Positions 1 through 5,529 of a stretch of 5,529 nt of DNA are shown piece by piece. Each line of letters begins with the position of its first letter. The first letter of the stretch is position 1. Origin of the DNA: Desulfurococcales archaeon (lineage in GTDB: Archaea; Thermoproteota; Thermoprotei_A; Sulfolobales; NBVN01). A program made the translations under genes and the position numbers. The stretch covers positions 1 through 5,529 of the forward strand of contig JAGGTW010000072.1 of the NCBI GenBank assembly GCA_021163585.1. The letters are read 5' to 3'. The notes under the pieces are model-generated. The model did no database searches. It saw only the letters and a program-made list of their open reading frames with translations, and was not told where the DNA came from.

Positions 1-339
1 ATAGTCGAAGCAATTCTGCAGAATCCCTCTAATGGTAAGAGTTTAGGTACTGAATTAATAGTTGACACAGGTTTTCAAGGCGGTGTTCTAATACCCCTCC
101 GCACGTACTTAAGCTTGAGCCTCAATCTTCACGAAGAACCTAAGGTCATAGCTAAAAGTGCGGTAGGGGGTGAGGTCGAGCTTAGAGTTTCGAGAGTAGT
201 GGTTAAGATAGGGAACACTAACGTATCGTGTAGAGCATATACAGCATTAAATGTTAGGAAATCCTTGTTAGGAAGGGAGGTACTCAAAAAATTAGGGCTC
301 CTCTATAATCCGCCAGAGACTCTGAAAGTAGGGCTGTGA
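1..339 (+). CDS. Clan AA (retropepsin-like) aspartic protease, 5' end missing
   Basis: This frame is open from the first base and ends at TGA 337-339, giving 112 residues without a start. The sequence LIVDTGFQGGVLIP at residues 19-32 carries the DTG catalytic signature, with the aspartate at bases 64-66. Near the C-terminus, SLLGREVLKKLGL matches the second conserved block (LLGRxxLxxLG) of single-domain archaeal and bacterial aspartic proteases (COG5550-like). Such proteins are usually a little over 100 residues and act as dimers, each subunit giving one aspartate, so probably only a few N-terminal residues are missing. A TTG at 115 would open a 74-residue frame, but it lies downstream of the catalytic motif and is not a credible start. 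No signal peptide can be judged. The substrate is unknown. The gene converges on the metalloprotease gene; nothing links the two functionally. Confidence 0.8.
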   Translation: MVEAILQNPSNGKSLGTELIVDTGFQGGVLIPLRTYLSLSLNLHEEPKVIAKSAVGGEVELRVSRVVVKIGNTNVSCRAYTALNVRKSLLGREVLKKLGLLYNPPETLKVGL

Positions 340-410
340 TTAATCACTCACTAGCTGAGAAAATACTTATGATTCCAACTTACCGGTTATTCCTATAGTG
401 GAAGCTTCTA

Positions 411-467
411 GAAAATGATGTGGGTAGGCGTCGCTGATCAGTGATGACGGGACCTTAGCTGAATCCC
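411..467 (+). ncRNA. Candidate archaeal C/D box sRNA (2'-O-methylation guide)
   Basis: All four boxes occur in order with archaeal spacing. C box is ATGATGT (415-421, one mismatch to RTGATGA), then a 12-nt guide (422-433), D' box CTGA (434-437), a 3-nt spacer, a perfect C' box GTGATGA (441-447), an 11-nt guide (448-458) and D box CTGA (459-462). The exact ends are a guess. The D guide, CGGGACCTTAG, is complementary to CUAAGGUCCCG, whose first ten bases match a conserved 23S rRNA domain II stretch (near position 1000 in E. coli numbering, from memory). By the D-box-plus-five rule the methylated base would be the G paired to C454. The D' guide predicts target CGACGCCUACCC, which I could not place. 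Such RNAs bind L7Ae, Nop5 and fibrillarin. The gene lies between two convergent protease genes. No convincing promoter was seen. Confidence 0.75.
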
Positions 468-472
468 ATTCC

Positions 473-1096
473 TCACATAATTATGAAGAGAGCTATAGCT
501 AGTATGAACAGCACTAACCAAGTACCTATTGATGTCCTAAATATCTTTGAGCCATCTAGAGGAGGGAATGGGAGTAAGTTAAAGAATGCAAGCCATGCAT
601 TAACGCTCCCAACAAACTTTATGTAGAAGTTCAGAGGAACACCTATGAAATTCCCTGCTATCAGCGATGCAATAGCTACTGCTATATTGGCCAGCGGGCC
701 TGCAGCAGCTATCTTATATTCACGCCTGACGTAAGCGAGGTCGTAGACTCCGTAAGAGGCAATAACTACGGCTCCGGGCGCCGCAATCACGAATGGATTA
801 CCGAATACTTTAGCCGTAATTAAGGATATTACAAGGGCCGCTGCCAGACCCGTATACCATGCCTTATACCTCGCGACCATTCCGTACTTAATAGCTAGGT
901 ATCGGTGGGCGAGTTCATGAAATACGAAACCCGTTCCAACAGCAATTAATGACGCAGTAAATCCGGTTAAGCTCCCTCTGAGAATGTAGCCCGCACCGAA
1001 CGCAATGCTCAGTACGAGCCAGGAAAGAATGAGGTCAGCAGCCTCAGCCCGTCTTGAGATGAGCCCGCGGCTCAGGTATGTCCTCCTCCAAGTCAT
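473..1096 (-). CDS. Site-2-type intramembrane zinc metalloprotease (peptidase M50 family)
   Basis: The product is a small polytopic membrane protease of the S2P/M50 family, which cuts transmembrane or membrane-near segments of its substrates. With ATG 1096 as start it has 207 residues. HELAH at 60-64, inside a hydrophobic helix, supplies two zinc-binding histidines and the catalytic glutamate. AGPLAN (132-137) is a conserved loop. NLLPFPPLDG (173-182) carries the third zinc ligand, Asp181. About six to seven hydrophobic segments are visible and there is no PDZ or CBS domain, so this is a minimal form. The frame also opens at GTG 1111, but GAGGTGGTG (1114-1106) reads as a Shine-Dalgarno site, with its second GGTG nine bases before ATG 1096. 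The gene is divergent from the 165-residue gene. Its substrate is unknown. The family call is firm; the start is less so. Confidence 0.88.
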   Translation of the reverse strand: MTWRRTYLSRGLISRRAEAADLILSWLVLSIAFGAGYILRGSLTGFTASLIAVGTGFVFHELAHRYLAIKYGMVARYKAWYTGLAAALVISLITAKVFGNPFVIAAPGAVVIASYGVYDLAYVRREYKIAAAGPLANIAVAIASLIAGNFIGVPLNFYIKFVGSVNAWLAFFNLLPFPPLDGSKIFRTSIGTWLVLFILAIALFIIM

Positions 1097-1097
1097 G

Positions 1098-1146
1098 CTT
1101 AAGTACACCACCTCAGCACCTTAAGTACTTAAACTACCTTAATATC
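1098..1146. promoter_or_regulatory. Divergent promoter region with repeated CTTAAGTAC
   Basis: This short spacer must hold the promoters of both divergent genes. TTAATAT at 1139-1145 is a TATA-like box for the plus-strand gene; initiation about 25 bases on would fall near 1167, just at its GGTGA site. For the minus-strand gene, TTTAAG complementary to about 1129-1134 is a possible TATA-like box. The 9-base word CTTAAGTAC occurs twice, at 1098-1106 and 1120-1128, and 1121-1132 is a perfect 12-base palindrome (TTAAGTACTTAA). This could be an operator, but the words are AT-rich and similar strings occur in coding regions nearby, so the call is tentative. Confidence 0.35.
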
Positions 1147-1176
1147 TCTTCTCAGGAATACATCTTGGTGAGTTAA

Positions 1177-1674
1177 TTGAATTGCTTTACTACCCGAAGA
1201 CTTCTCAGTCAGTGGGTTAAGTCCCCTGAATTTAGAGGGGCCGACTTGCTCATAGCATCAGCCTGCCTGCCCTTCGTGAATAAGCAATTATTCGATGAGC
1301 TATCCAATGGTAGGGTGACACTGCTCGCATGCCCTGAGGAGGAAGGAGGTATGCACTACGGGAAGATAGCGGCCATCATAAGATCTGCGAGGCCACGCAC
1401 AATAACGGTGGTTACGGTTGACGGTAGCCCGCATTGCTTTATGCTGCACGCCAGCCTAAACACTGCTGAGTACATACTGGGTACTGAGCTAAGTAAGCGG
1501 CACTTCGTAGTAGTTGACGGAAAGGAGCTAGTTGAAGTATCTGACGATGCCGTGAGATTCACCAGGTACCTGTCACTAGTTGATAAAGTCCTCAACAAAC
1601 ATCCTGAGATCCTCAATGAATTAAGCAAGCACAGTCTAGAGTACAAGCTACTGAAAAGGAGGTCAGGCGCTTAA
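1177..1674 (+). CDS. Uncharacterised 165-residue cysteine-containing protein
   Basis: I do not recognise a named family. The start is TTG 1177, supported by GGTGA at 1167-1171 five bases upstream. The protein looks soluble. Its predicted alternation is a strand ending in Cys30 (DLLIASAC), a helix, a strand and turn with Cys52 (LLACPEEEGG), a helix, then a strand into VDGSPHCFMLHA with Cys87 and histidines 86 and 91. The C-terminal third is helical and charged. This order of strands and cysteines resembles the domain following ferredoxin-like motifs in some archaeal and bacterial iron-sulfur proteins (DC...GCPK...VPCC pattern), so a metal- or cluster-binding or redox role is conceivable, but this is inference from shape. 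It lies upstream of a PurM-like enzyme and a radical SAM protein on the same strand, and its stop codon is inside a large inverted repeat. Confidence 0.7.
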   Translation: MNCFTTRRLLSQWVKSPEFRGADLLIASACLPFVNKQLFDELSNGRVTLLACPEEEGGMHYGKIAAIIRSARPRTITVVTVDGSPHCFMLHASLNTAEYILGTELSKRHFVVVDGKELVEVSDDAVRFTRYLSLVDKVLNKHPEILNELSKHSLEYKLLKRRSGA

Positions 1675-1708
1675 GTAAAATACTTGGTGCTTCAGCCGCC
1701 TCCTTTCA
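1652..1708 (+). repeat. Large imperfect hairpin across the stop codon of the 165-residue gene
   Basis: The outer arms TGAAAAGGAGG (1652-1662) and CCTCCTTTCA (1699-1708) make ten base pairs with one bulged A. Inside, GGC 1666-1668 can pair with GCC 1695-1697, GC 1669-1670 with GC 1689-1690, and AAGTA 1673-1677 with TACTT 1681-1685 closing an AAA loop, giving an elongated irregular stem of 20 or more pairs counting G-U. The 3' arm is outside the coding region, so protein coding does not explain the complementarity. No T-run follows, so it does not look like a classical intrinsic terminator. It may be an mRNA 3'-end or processing structure. Confidence 0.55.
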
Positions 1709-1755
1709 CATGTAGCTACTTTAAAGTATATTGAAGTAGATATTGAAGCTTCTGA

Positions 1756-1762
1756 TTATAAA
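1756..1762 (+). promoter_or_regulatory. TATA-like box for the PurM-like gene
   Basis: TTATAAA lies about 35 bases before ATG 1794. Initiation roughly 25 bases downstream would fall near 1784 and give a short leader holding GGTG (1785-1788). A second TATA-like word, TTTAAAG, is at 1720-1726 and would give a longer leader. Either would make transcription independent of the upstream 165-residue gene. Confidence 0.35.
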
Positions 1763-1793
1763 CCAATTACTAAACTACTCTGTGGGTGCGGGC

Positions 1794-2816
1794 ATGGTCG
1801 GTAAGCTACCCCCGTCGATGCTGACTGAGTACATATTCAGCAGGGTAGGGGTGAGGGACCCAGCCGTAATCGTTGGTCCTTCACTGGGTGAGGACTCAGC
1901 CGTAATTGACTTAGGTGATGGGAGAGTCCTAGTCGCTCACGTAGACCCGATAACTGGCGCTGTAGAATTTCTCGGGTGGCTGGCAGTGCACATAACCAGC
2001 AACGACGTCGCAGTAACTGGTGCTAGGCCTCGGTGGCTCCTCACGGTCCTCTACCTGCCTGAGGGTTCTGGAACTGACTTAGTGAATGACTTGACAGCAC
2101 AGGTAGATTCAGCAGCTAAGGAAGTAGGTGCTATGGTGGTGGGCGGGCACTCAGAGTTTACTCCAGGGTTAGACAGGCCGCTCATCTCCATGACAGCAAT
2201 CGGAATTACTGAGAAAGATAAGTTTGTAAGGACAGGCGGTGCCTGCGTAGGTGACGCAGTATTAATGACTAAAGTAGCTGCTGTGGAGGGGACAGCCATA
2301 CTCTCGACCGACTTCAAGGACGTACTAGTCAATAAGGGAGTGCCCGAGGAGGTTCTGGAGCGTGGCAGAGAATTCATTAAGTCCGTCAGTGTGGTTAAGG
2401 AGGCGCTTACACTGGCTGAAGCTGGTTTAGCGACATCAATGCACGACCCTACGGAAGGTGGTTTAATGGGTGGTTTAACAGAGATCGCGTATGCCTCTAA
2501 GAGGACCATAGAGGTCTGGGAGGATAGAGTACCTGTAGCTGAGGAGACGAGAATTATATGTGAATCACTGGGTATCGACGTACTTAAGCTGATTAGCTCA
2601 GGTGTTTTAGTTGCTACAGTTCCAGGGGACAGGGCTGATAAGGCCCTGAGGTTGCTTCAATCTAGGGGAATTAAAGCTTCGATCATAGGTAAGGTACGTG
2701 ACTTTATGGGTGACCTCGTAGTACTGCACAGAAGAAATGGGAGTGTTGAGAAGTTCGGTGATGTACTTGTTGAGGACGAGTTAGTCAGGATGTGGAATGA
2801 ATATAAGACTTCTTAA
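1794..2816 (+). CDS. AIR synthase (PurM)-related protein, HypE-like, function unknown
   Basis: The product belongs to the PurM/HypE/SelD/ThiL superfamily, whose members use ATP to phosphorylate or activate small substrates or protein groups. In 340 residues from ATG 1794 it shows the N-terminal ATP-site motif GEDSAVID (32-39), HVDPITG (49-55), HITSNDVAVTGARPRWL (66-82), GGHSEFT (117-123), the start of the C-terminal domain at GDAVLMTK (153-160), HDPTEGGLMGGL (217-228) and SSGVLVAT (268-275). Overall it is closest to HypE, but it ends in WNEYKTS and lacks the terminal PRIC-type cysteine that HypE needs for thiocarboxamide and cyanide formation. It also lacks an N-terminal Cys/Sec loop of the SelD kind. 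The frame extends up to TTG 1743, but GGTG at 1785-1788 and homologue-like MVGKLPP favour 1794. The radical SAM gene follows after 18 bases, so the two are probably one operon. Confidence 0.85.
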   Translation: MVGKLPPSMLTEYIFSRVGVRDPAVIVGPSLGEDSAVIDLGDGRVLVAHVDPITGAVEFLGWLAVHITSNDVAVTGARPRWLLTVLYLPEGSGTDLVNDLTAQVDSAAKEVGAMVVGGHSEFTPGLDRPLISMTAIGITEKDKFVRTGGACVGDAVLMTKVAAVEGTAILSTDFKDVLVNKGVPEEVLERGREFIKSVSVVKEALTLAEAGLATSMHDPTEGGLMGGLTEIAYASKRTIEVWEDRVPVAEETRIICESLGIDVLKLISSGVLVATVPGDRADKALRLLQSRGIKASIIGKVRDFMGDLVVLHRRNGSVEKFGDVLVEDELVRMWNEYKTS

Positions 2817-2834
2817 CAATTGAGGTGCCTGAAC

Positions 2835-3665
2835 GTGAGTAGTAAGTACATGTTGTTCGCCCGCTGCATACCTAGTGGAGAGTGTCTTAAGTGCCCATTT
2901 AAGGGGAAGTCAGTAACCTACGGTCCCTTCAAGTCACGGAGGCGCGGCATGTCGGTAGGGATCAATCTCTACCCTGGCGAGAAGGTATGTAGCTTTAACT
3001 GCGTTTACTGTTTTAGAGGAAGCACTGCAGTAAAAACCCTGGAGCCTACTGTAGATACTTACAGAATAAGTGCTGAAGTACTTCGGAAGGCTCTTGAGGA
3101 AGCTCTTAGGAATGTTGGCGAGCTTGACGCAGTAGACTTCTCAGGTAGTGGTGAGCCGACACTTCATCCTAAGTTCAGTGAATTTATTGATGTGGTCAGG
3201 GACTTCACTAGAGAATTAAATTTAGATGTCAGTGTAGGTGTATTCACCAACTCAACAACGCTCGACAGGGAGGACGTGGTTAGAGCTTTAAGGAAGCTGG
3301 ACTACGTTGAGGCTAAGCTCGATACTGTGGTTGAGTGGAAGTTTAAGGTAATTAACAGGCCCTATAAAACATTGAGGATAAGTGATATTGTTGATAATTT
3401 AGTACGCTTCAGAAGAATATTTAGTGGCACGCTAGCTGTTCAGGTAATGCTGCTTAGGTACCTCAGGGTGAGCAACTATACTGTACAAGATGCTGAACTA
3501 CTTGCTAACACACTACTTAAGATTAAGCCTGATGTTGTCCACATCTACACCGTCTACAGGCTACCTAGGTTAAGCAGTGTGCTTAGGGTTGACGAGGAAA
3601 GCATGATCAAGTACGCAAGGGTACTGGAGGAGAAGGGCTTAAATGTTGAGGTATTCACACGCTAG
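2835..3665 (+). CDS. Radical SAM protein, TYW1-like COG0731 group
   Basis: The product is a radical S-adenosylmethionine enzyme of 276 residues. CSFNCVYC (residues 52-59) is the CxxxCxxC motif holding the 4Fe-4S cluster that cleaves SAM. SRRRGMSVGINLYPG just before it (34-48) is the hallmark lead-in of COG0731-type proteins. SGSGEPTLHP (about 103-112) is the GGE-like SAM-binding motif. KLD and VINRP near 161-176 and VYRLPR near 240-245 are further family blocks. An N-terminal CX5CX2C set (C11, C17, C20; CIPSGECLKC) might bind a second cluster or zinc. The frame opens at TTG 2820, but GAGGTG (2822-2827) is a near-ideal Shine-Dalgarno seven bases before GTG 2835. The substrate is unknown. Relatives include the wyosine tRNA enzyme TYW1, but the protein lacks the length and context to be called that. 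It is probably co-transcribed with the PurM-like gene. Confidence 0.88.
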   Translation: MSSKYMLFARCIPSGECLKCPFKGKSVTYGPFKSRRRGMSVGINLYPGEKVCSFNCVYCFRGSTAVKTLEPTVDTYRISAEVLRKALEEALRNVGELDAVDFSGSGEPTLHPKFSEFIDVVRDFTRELNLDVSVGVFTNSTTLDREDVVRALRKLDYVEAKLDTVVEWKFKVINRPYKTLRISDIVDNLVRFRRIFSGTLAVQVMLLRYLRVSNYTVQDAELLANTLLKIKPDVVHIYTVYRLPRLSSVLRVDEESMIKYARVLEEKGLNVEVFTR

Positions 3666-3695
3666 CCCATATCAGCGGGCACTGGGGTGTCTTCT

Positions 3696-4934
3696 ATGGG
3701 AGTAGGCGTCAACGTATTGGAGCCTGTCCCTAAGGAAAAGAAGATCTACAGGGGCATCGACGTATTTTTGATTTGGGCTGGGGGGAACACTTGCTTAGCA
3801 ACAATATTTACTGGCGGGCTGATAGCCCCTGAACTAGGAATACTTAATTCAGTACTAGTAATACTCCTTGCTGCAACAGTAGGCGGGCTCCTCCTAGGGT
3901 TAGTAGCTGTCATAGGTGCTAGGAAGGGCCTCCCTACCATGGTTCTGACGCGTAGGGTAGTAGGTACTAAGGCCTCTTATGCCGCATCGATCCTCAACGC
4001 ACTCCAGCTCGTCGGGTGGGCCTCAATACTGCTCTACGTTAGTGCGGAAGCCATAGCTATAGCATGTAGGAGCTTAGGGCTAGCTGGTATTTTAGCTGAC
4101 CCAGTACTCTGGGTGGTAGTTATAGGTGTTATTGAAGCAGCCTACACAGCTATAGGACCTGAGAAGTGGGTCTGGTGCCAGAGAATAGCCGTCACCACCT
4201 TACTTATAGTCCTAGTATATGAGACATGCGCACTCGTAAGCTACTGCTTAAGTACACCGACAGCATTGACTATGCCTAAGAACGTGTCTGGCAGTGCTTT
4301 GCTGTGGGGCTTCGACATGGTGCTAGCTACAGCTGTCTCATGGGCTCCGCTAGTTGCTGACTACGCTAGGTTCTCAATTAATGAGGGAGGGGCTATGCTA
4401 GGTACTTGGTGGGGGTACGGAGTAACGAGCTACATACTGTACTCAATAGGTGCCCTAGCAGCAGTAGCTACCAGTGCCTACTTAGGTGACCCAACCCAAG
4501 TACTGCTTAAGCTAGGGTTGAGTACCACACTACTGTTCTTTGTGAGCGTCAGTGCAGTAACAACAAACCTACTAAACATATACTCAGCTGTAGTGTCAAC
4601 CATGAACGTATTCCCGAAACTCAGGTACATCCCCTTAGTATGTCTTTACGGCGGCTTAACGACCGCACTAGCCGTGGTTCCCGTGCTGGTACTTAACTTC
4701 GAGTTCTTCCTAACTTACATAGGGGTAGTCTTCGTGCCCCTGACCACTACCTTAATAATGCACTACCTAATGCCTAGCGACAGAAGACCCCACACTATAG
4801 GGCTGGTGAGCTGGGTAGTTGGTGCTGCAGTAGGACTGCTAACCTCAATAACCTATGGATATGCGGCAACAATAACCTCGCTTGCTGTAACAGCTACACT
4901 CTATGCTGTACTAGCGGCTGCTTTCAAGAAGTAA
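3696..4934 (+). CDS. NCS1-family nucleobase:cation symporter (cytosine/purine permease-like)
   Basis: The product is an integral membrane transporter of 412 residues with about 12 hydrophobic segments, the usual size and topology of NCS1 (CodB/PucI/Mhp1-type) symporters, which import cytosine, purines, uracil, hydantoins, allantoin or thiamine precursors with H+ or Na+. Family features are IWAGGNTCLATIFTGG in the first helix (27-42), GPEKWVWCQRIA before the fifth (154-165), and SWAPLVADYARF (215-226), matching the conserved SW...DY region of the unwound sixth-helix area. The substrate cannot be read from sequence. GTG 3687 is the longest start, but GGGGTG (3684-3689) is better read as the ribosome site six bases before ATG 3696. 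It follows the radical SAM gene by 30 bases and may share its transcript. Its TAA directly abuts the stop codon of the opposing galT gene. Confidence 0.88.
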   Translation: MGVGVNVLEPVPKEKKIYRGIDVFLIWAGGNTCLATIFTGGLIAPELGILNSVLVILLAATVGGLLLGLVAVIGARKGLPTMVLTRRVVGTKASYAASILNALQLVGWASILLYVSAEAIAIACRSLGLAGILADPVLWVVVIGVIEAAYTAIGPEKWVWCQRIAVTTLLIVLVYETCALVSYCLSTPTALTMPKNVSGSALLWGFDMVLATAVSWAPLVADYARFSINEGGAMLGTWWGYGVTSYILYSIGALAAVATSAYLGDPTQVLLKLGLSTTLLFFVSVSAVTTNLLNIYSAVVSTMNVFPKLRYIPLVCLYGGLTTALAVVPVLVLNFEFFLTYIGVVFVPLTTTLIMHYLMPSDRRPHTIGLVSWVVGAAVGLLTSITYGYAATITSLAVTATLYAVLAAAFKK

Positions 4935-5529
4935 CTAAGTAATACATGACCCCAGTACTGAACCCTTAATAACTCCCTTACTTACAGCTTCATTACACGC
5001 TCTTCTTAATTCACTAGCTCTTTCCTCTGGAATGCCATCGTACGTGAAGTCCCAAGTACCTAACTCAATACCTCCTGCATACTTTAATTTATTCTCCGCC
5101 TCTAAGAGGGGATAGAACTCTACATGAAGATGGAAGTACTCGTAACTTCCCTTAACAGGTGCTTGATAAATAAACATTACATAAGGCATTGACTTATTGA
5201 ATAGCGTATTAAGCACGCCAGTCACTACCCTCAGTACATCAGCTAGTAAGTCCACCTCACTACTGCTTAACTCTGTAAGCAGACCAACATGCCGGAAAGG
5301 ATATATGTGGATTTCGTACGGCCAGTTAGCATAGAAGGGAAGAAAAGCAACAAAACCACTATTTCGGTAAAAAATTCTTAAACCCTCTCTTAACTCCTCA
5401 CTCAGTATTTTACAGAAGAGACACTCCCTACTCCTCATGTAGTAGGCTCTGGCGTTCTCAAGCTTAATCCTAACCTTAAGTGGTATGTGCGGTAGTGCGT
5501 AAACTTGATTATGCGGATGACTTAAACTA
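4935..5529 (-). CDS. galT: Galactose-1-phosphate uridylyltransferase, 5' end beyond the window
   Basis: GalT exchanges UMP between UDP-glucose and galactose 1-phosphate in the Leloir pathway. The frame runs from the right edge to TAG at 4937-4935, giving the last 197 residues or so. It begins SLSHPHNQVYALPHIP: the HPH-x-Q active site (bases 5519-5505), whose second histidine is the uridylylated nucleophile and whose glutamine binds the phosphate. CLFC follows about 30 residues later, as in many bacterial and archaeal GalTs. The C-terminal half of the HIT-like fold has FVAFLPFYANWPYEIHIYP and HLHVEFYPL, the latter carrying metal-ligand histidines, then LKYAGGIELGTW. An internal ATG at 5438 would give 167 residues but would drop the active site, so it is not the start. 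The N-terminal domain lies outside the window. The gene converges on the transporter gene with no intervening base. Confidence 0.92.
   Translation of the reverse strand, partial: SLSHPHNQVYALPHIPLKVRIKLENARAYYMRSRECLFCKILSEELREGLRIFYRNSGFVAFLPFYANWPYEIHIYPFRHVGLLTELSSSEVDLLADVLRVVTGVLNTLFNKSMPYVMFIYQAPVKGSYEYFHLHVEFYPLLEAENKLKYAGGIELGTWDFTYDGIPEERASELRRACNEAVSKGVIKGSVLGSCIT

Noticed and set aside
115..339. Separate 74-residue gene starting at TTG 115
   Set aside because: The frame is open to base 1 and the aspartic protease active-site motif lies upstream of this TTG, so it is the tail of a longer gene.
340..410. Further gene or tRNA in the gap upstream of the C/D sRNA
   Set aside because: There is no cloverleaf, no significant open frame and no clear promoter; GAAGCTTC at 401-408 is just a short palindrome.
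1356..1646. Minus-strand open frame of 96 codons
   Set aside because: It lies wholly inside the 165-residue gene on the other strand, has low-complexity Ser/Thr-rich content and shows no recognisable motif.
2051..2509. Minus-strand open frame of 152 codons
   Set aside because: It is opposite the strongly motif-supported PurM-like gene; its Ser/Thr/Pro-rich translation is typical of an antisense shadow.
1794..2816. Calling the PurM-like gene selD or hypE
   Set aside because: It has no N-terminal Cys/Sec loop as in SelD and no terminal PRIC-type cysteine as in HypE, so only the superfamily level is supported.
3665..3680. GCCC...GGGC inverted repeat after the radical SAM stop codon as a terminator
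   Set aside because: It has only four pairs around an 8-base loop and no T-run, and sits within a 30-base gap of a probable operon.
3746..3940. Minus-strand open frame of 64 codons
   Set aside because: It is opposite the first helices of the NCS1 transporter and has no motif or independent support.

Overview
The window is a gene-dense piece of archaeal chromosome, most likely from a thermophilic member of the Thermoproteota (crenarchaea). The pointers are archaeal-type proteins throughout, TTG and GTG starts, Shine-Dalgarno (SD) sites of the GAGGTG/GGTGA type, AT-rich TATA-like boxes, a candidate archaeal C/D box guide RNA, and frequent AGG and ATA codons. No rRNA, tRNA, CRISPR array or insertion sequence was seen.

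Left part (1-1176): the 3' end of a clan AA (retropepsin-like) aspartic protease gene enters from the left edge. It faces a minus-strand gene for a small membrane-embedded site-2-type zinc metalloprotease. The 133-base gap between these convergent genes holds a strong C/D box sRNA candidate. One of its guides is complementary to a conserved 23S rRNA stretch.

Centre (1177-3665): three plus-strand genes. The first encodes a 165-residue protein with spaced cysteines and no recognised name. After a gap with a large imperfect hairpin and TATA-like sequences come a PurM/HypE-type ATP-binding enzyme without HypE's C-terminal cysteine, and a radical SAM protein of the TYW1-like COG0731 group, which begins 18 bases after it. 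The last two look co-transcribed. Together the three suggest an uncharacterised maturation or modification pathway; this is inference from context.

Right part (3666-5529): an NCS1-type nucleobase/cation symporter follows the radical SAM gene closely on the same strand. Its stop codon abuts, with no gap, the stop codon of a minus-strand galactose-1-phosphate uridylyltransferase (galT) gene. The galT gene runs off the right edge, but its active-site HPH motif lies inside the window.

SD placement suggests that several genes start slightly downstream of their longest open frame (1096, 1794, 2835 and 3696). Those starts are used here.
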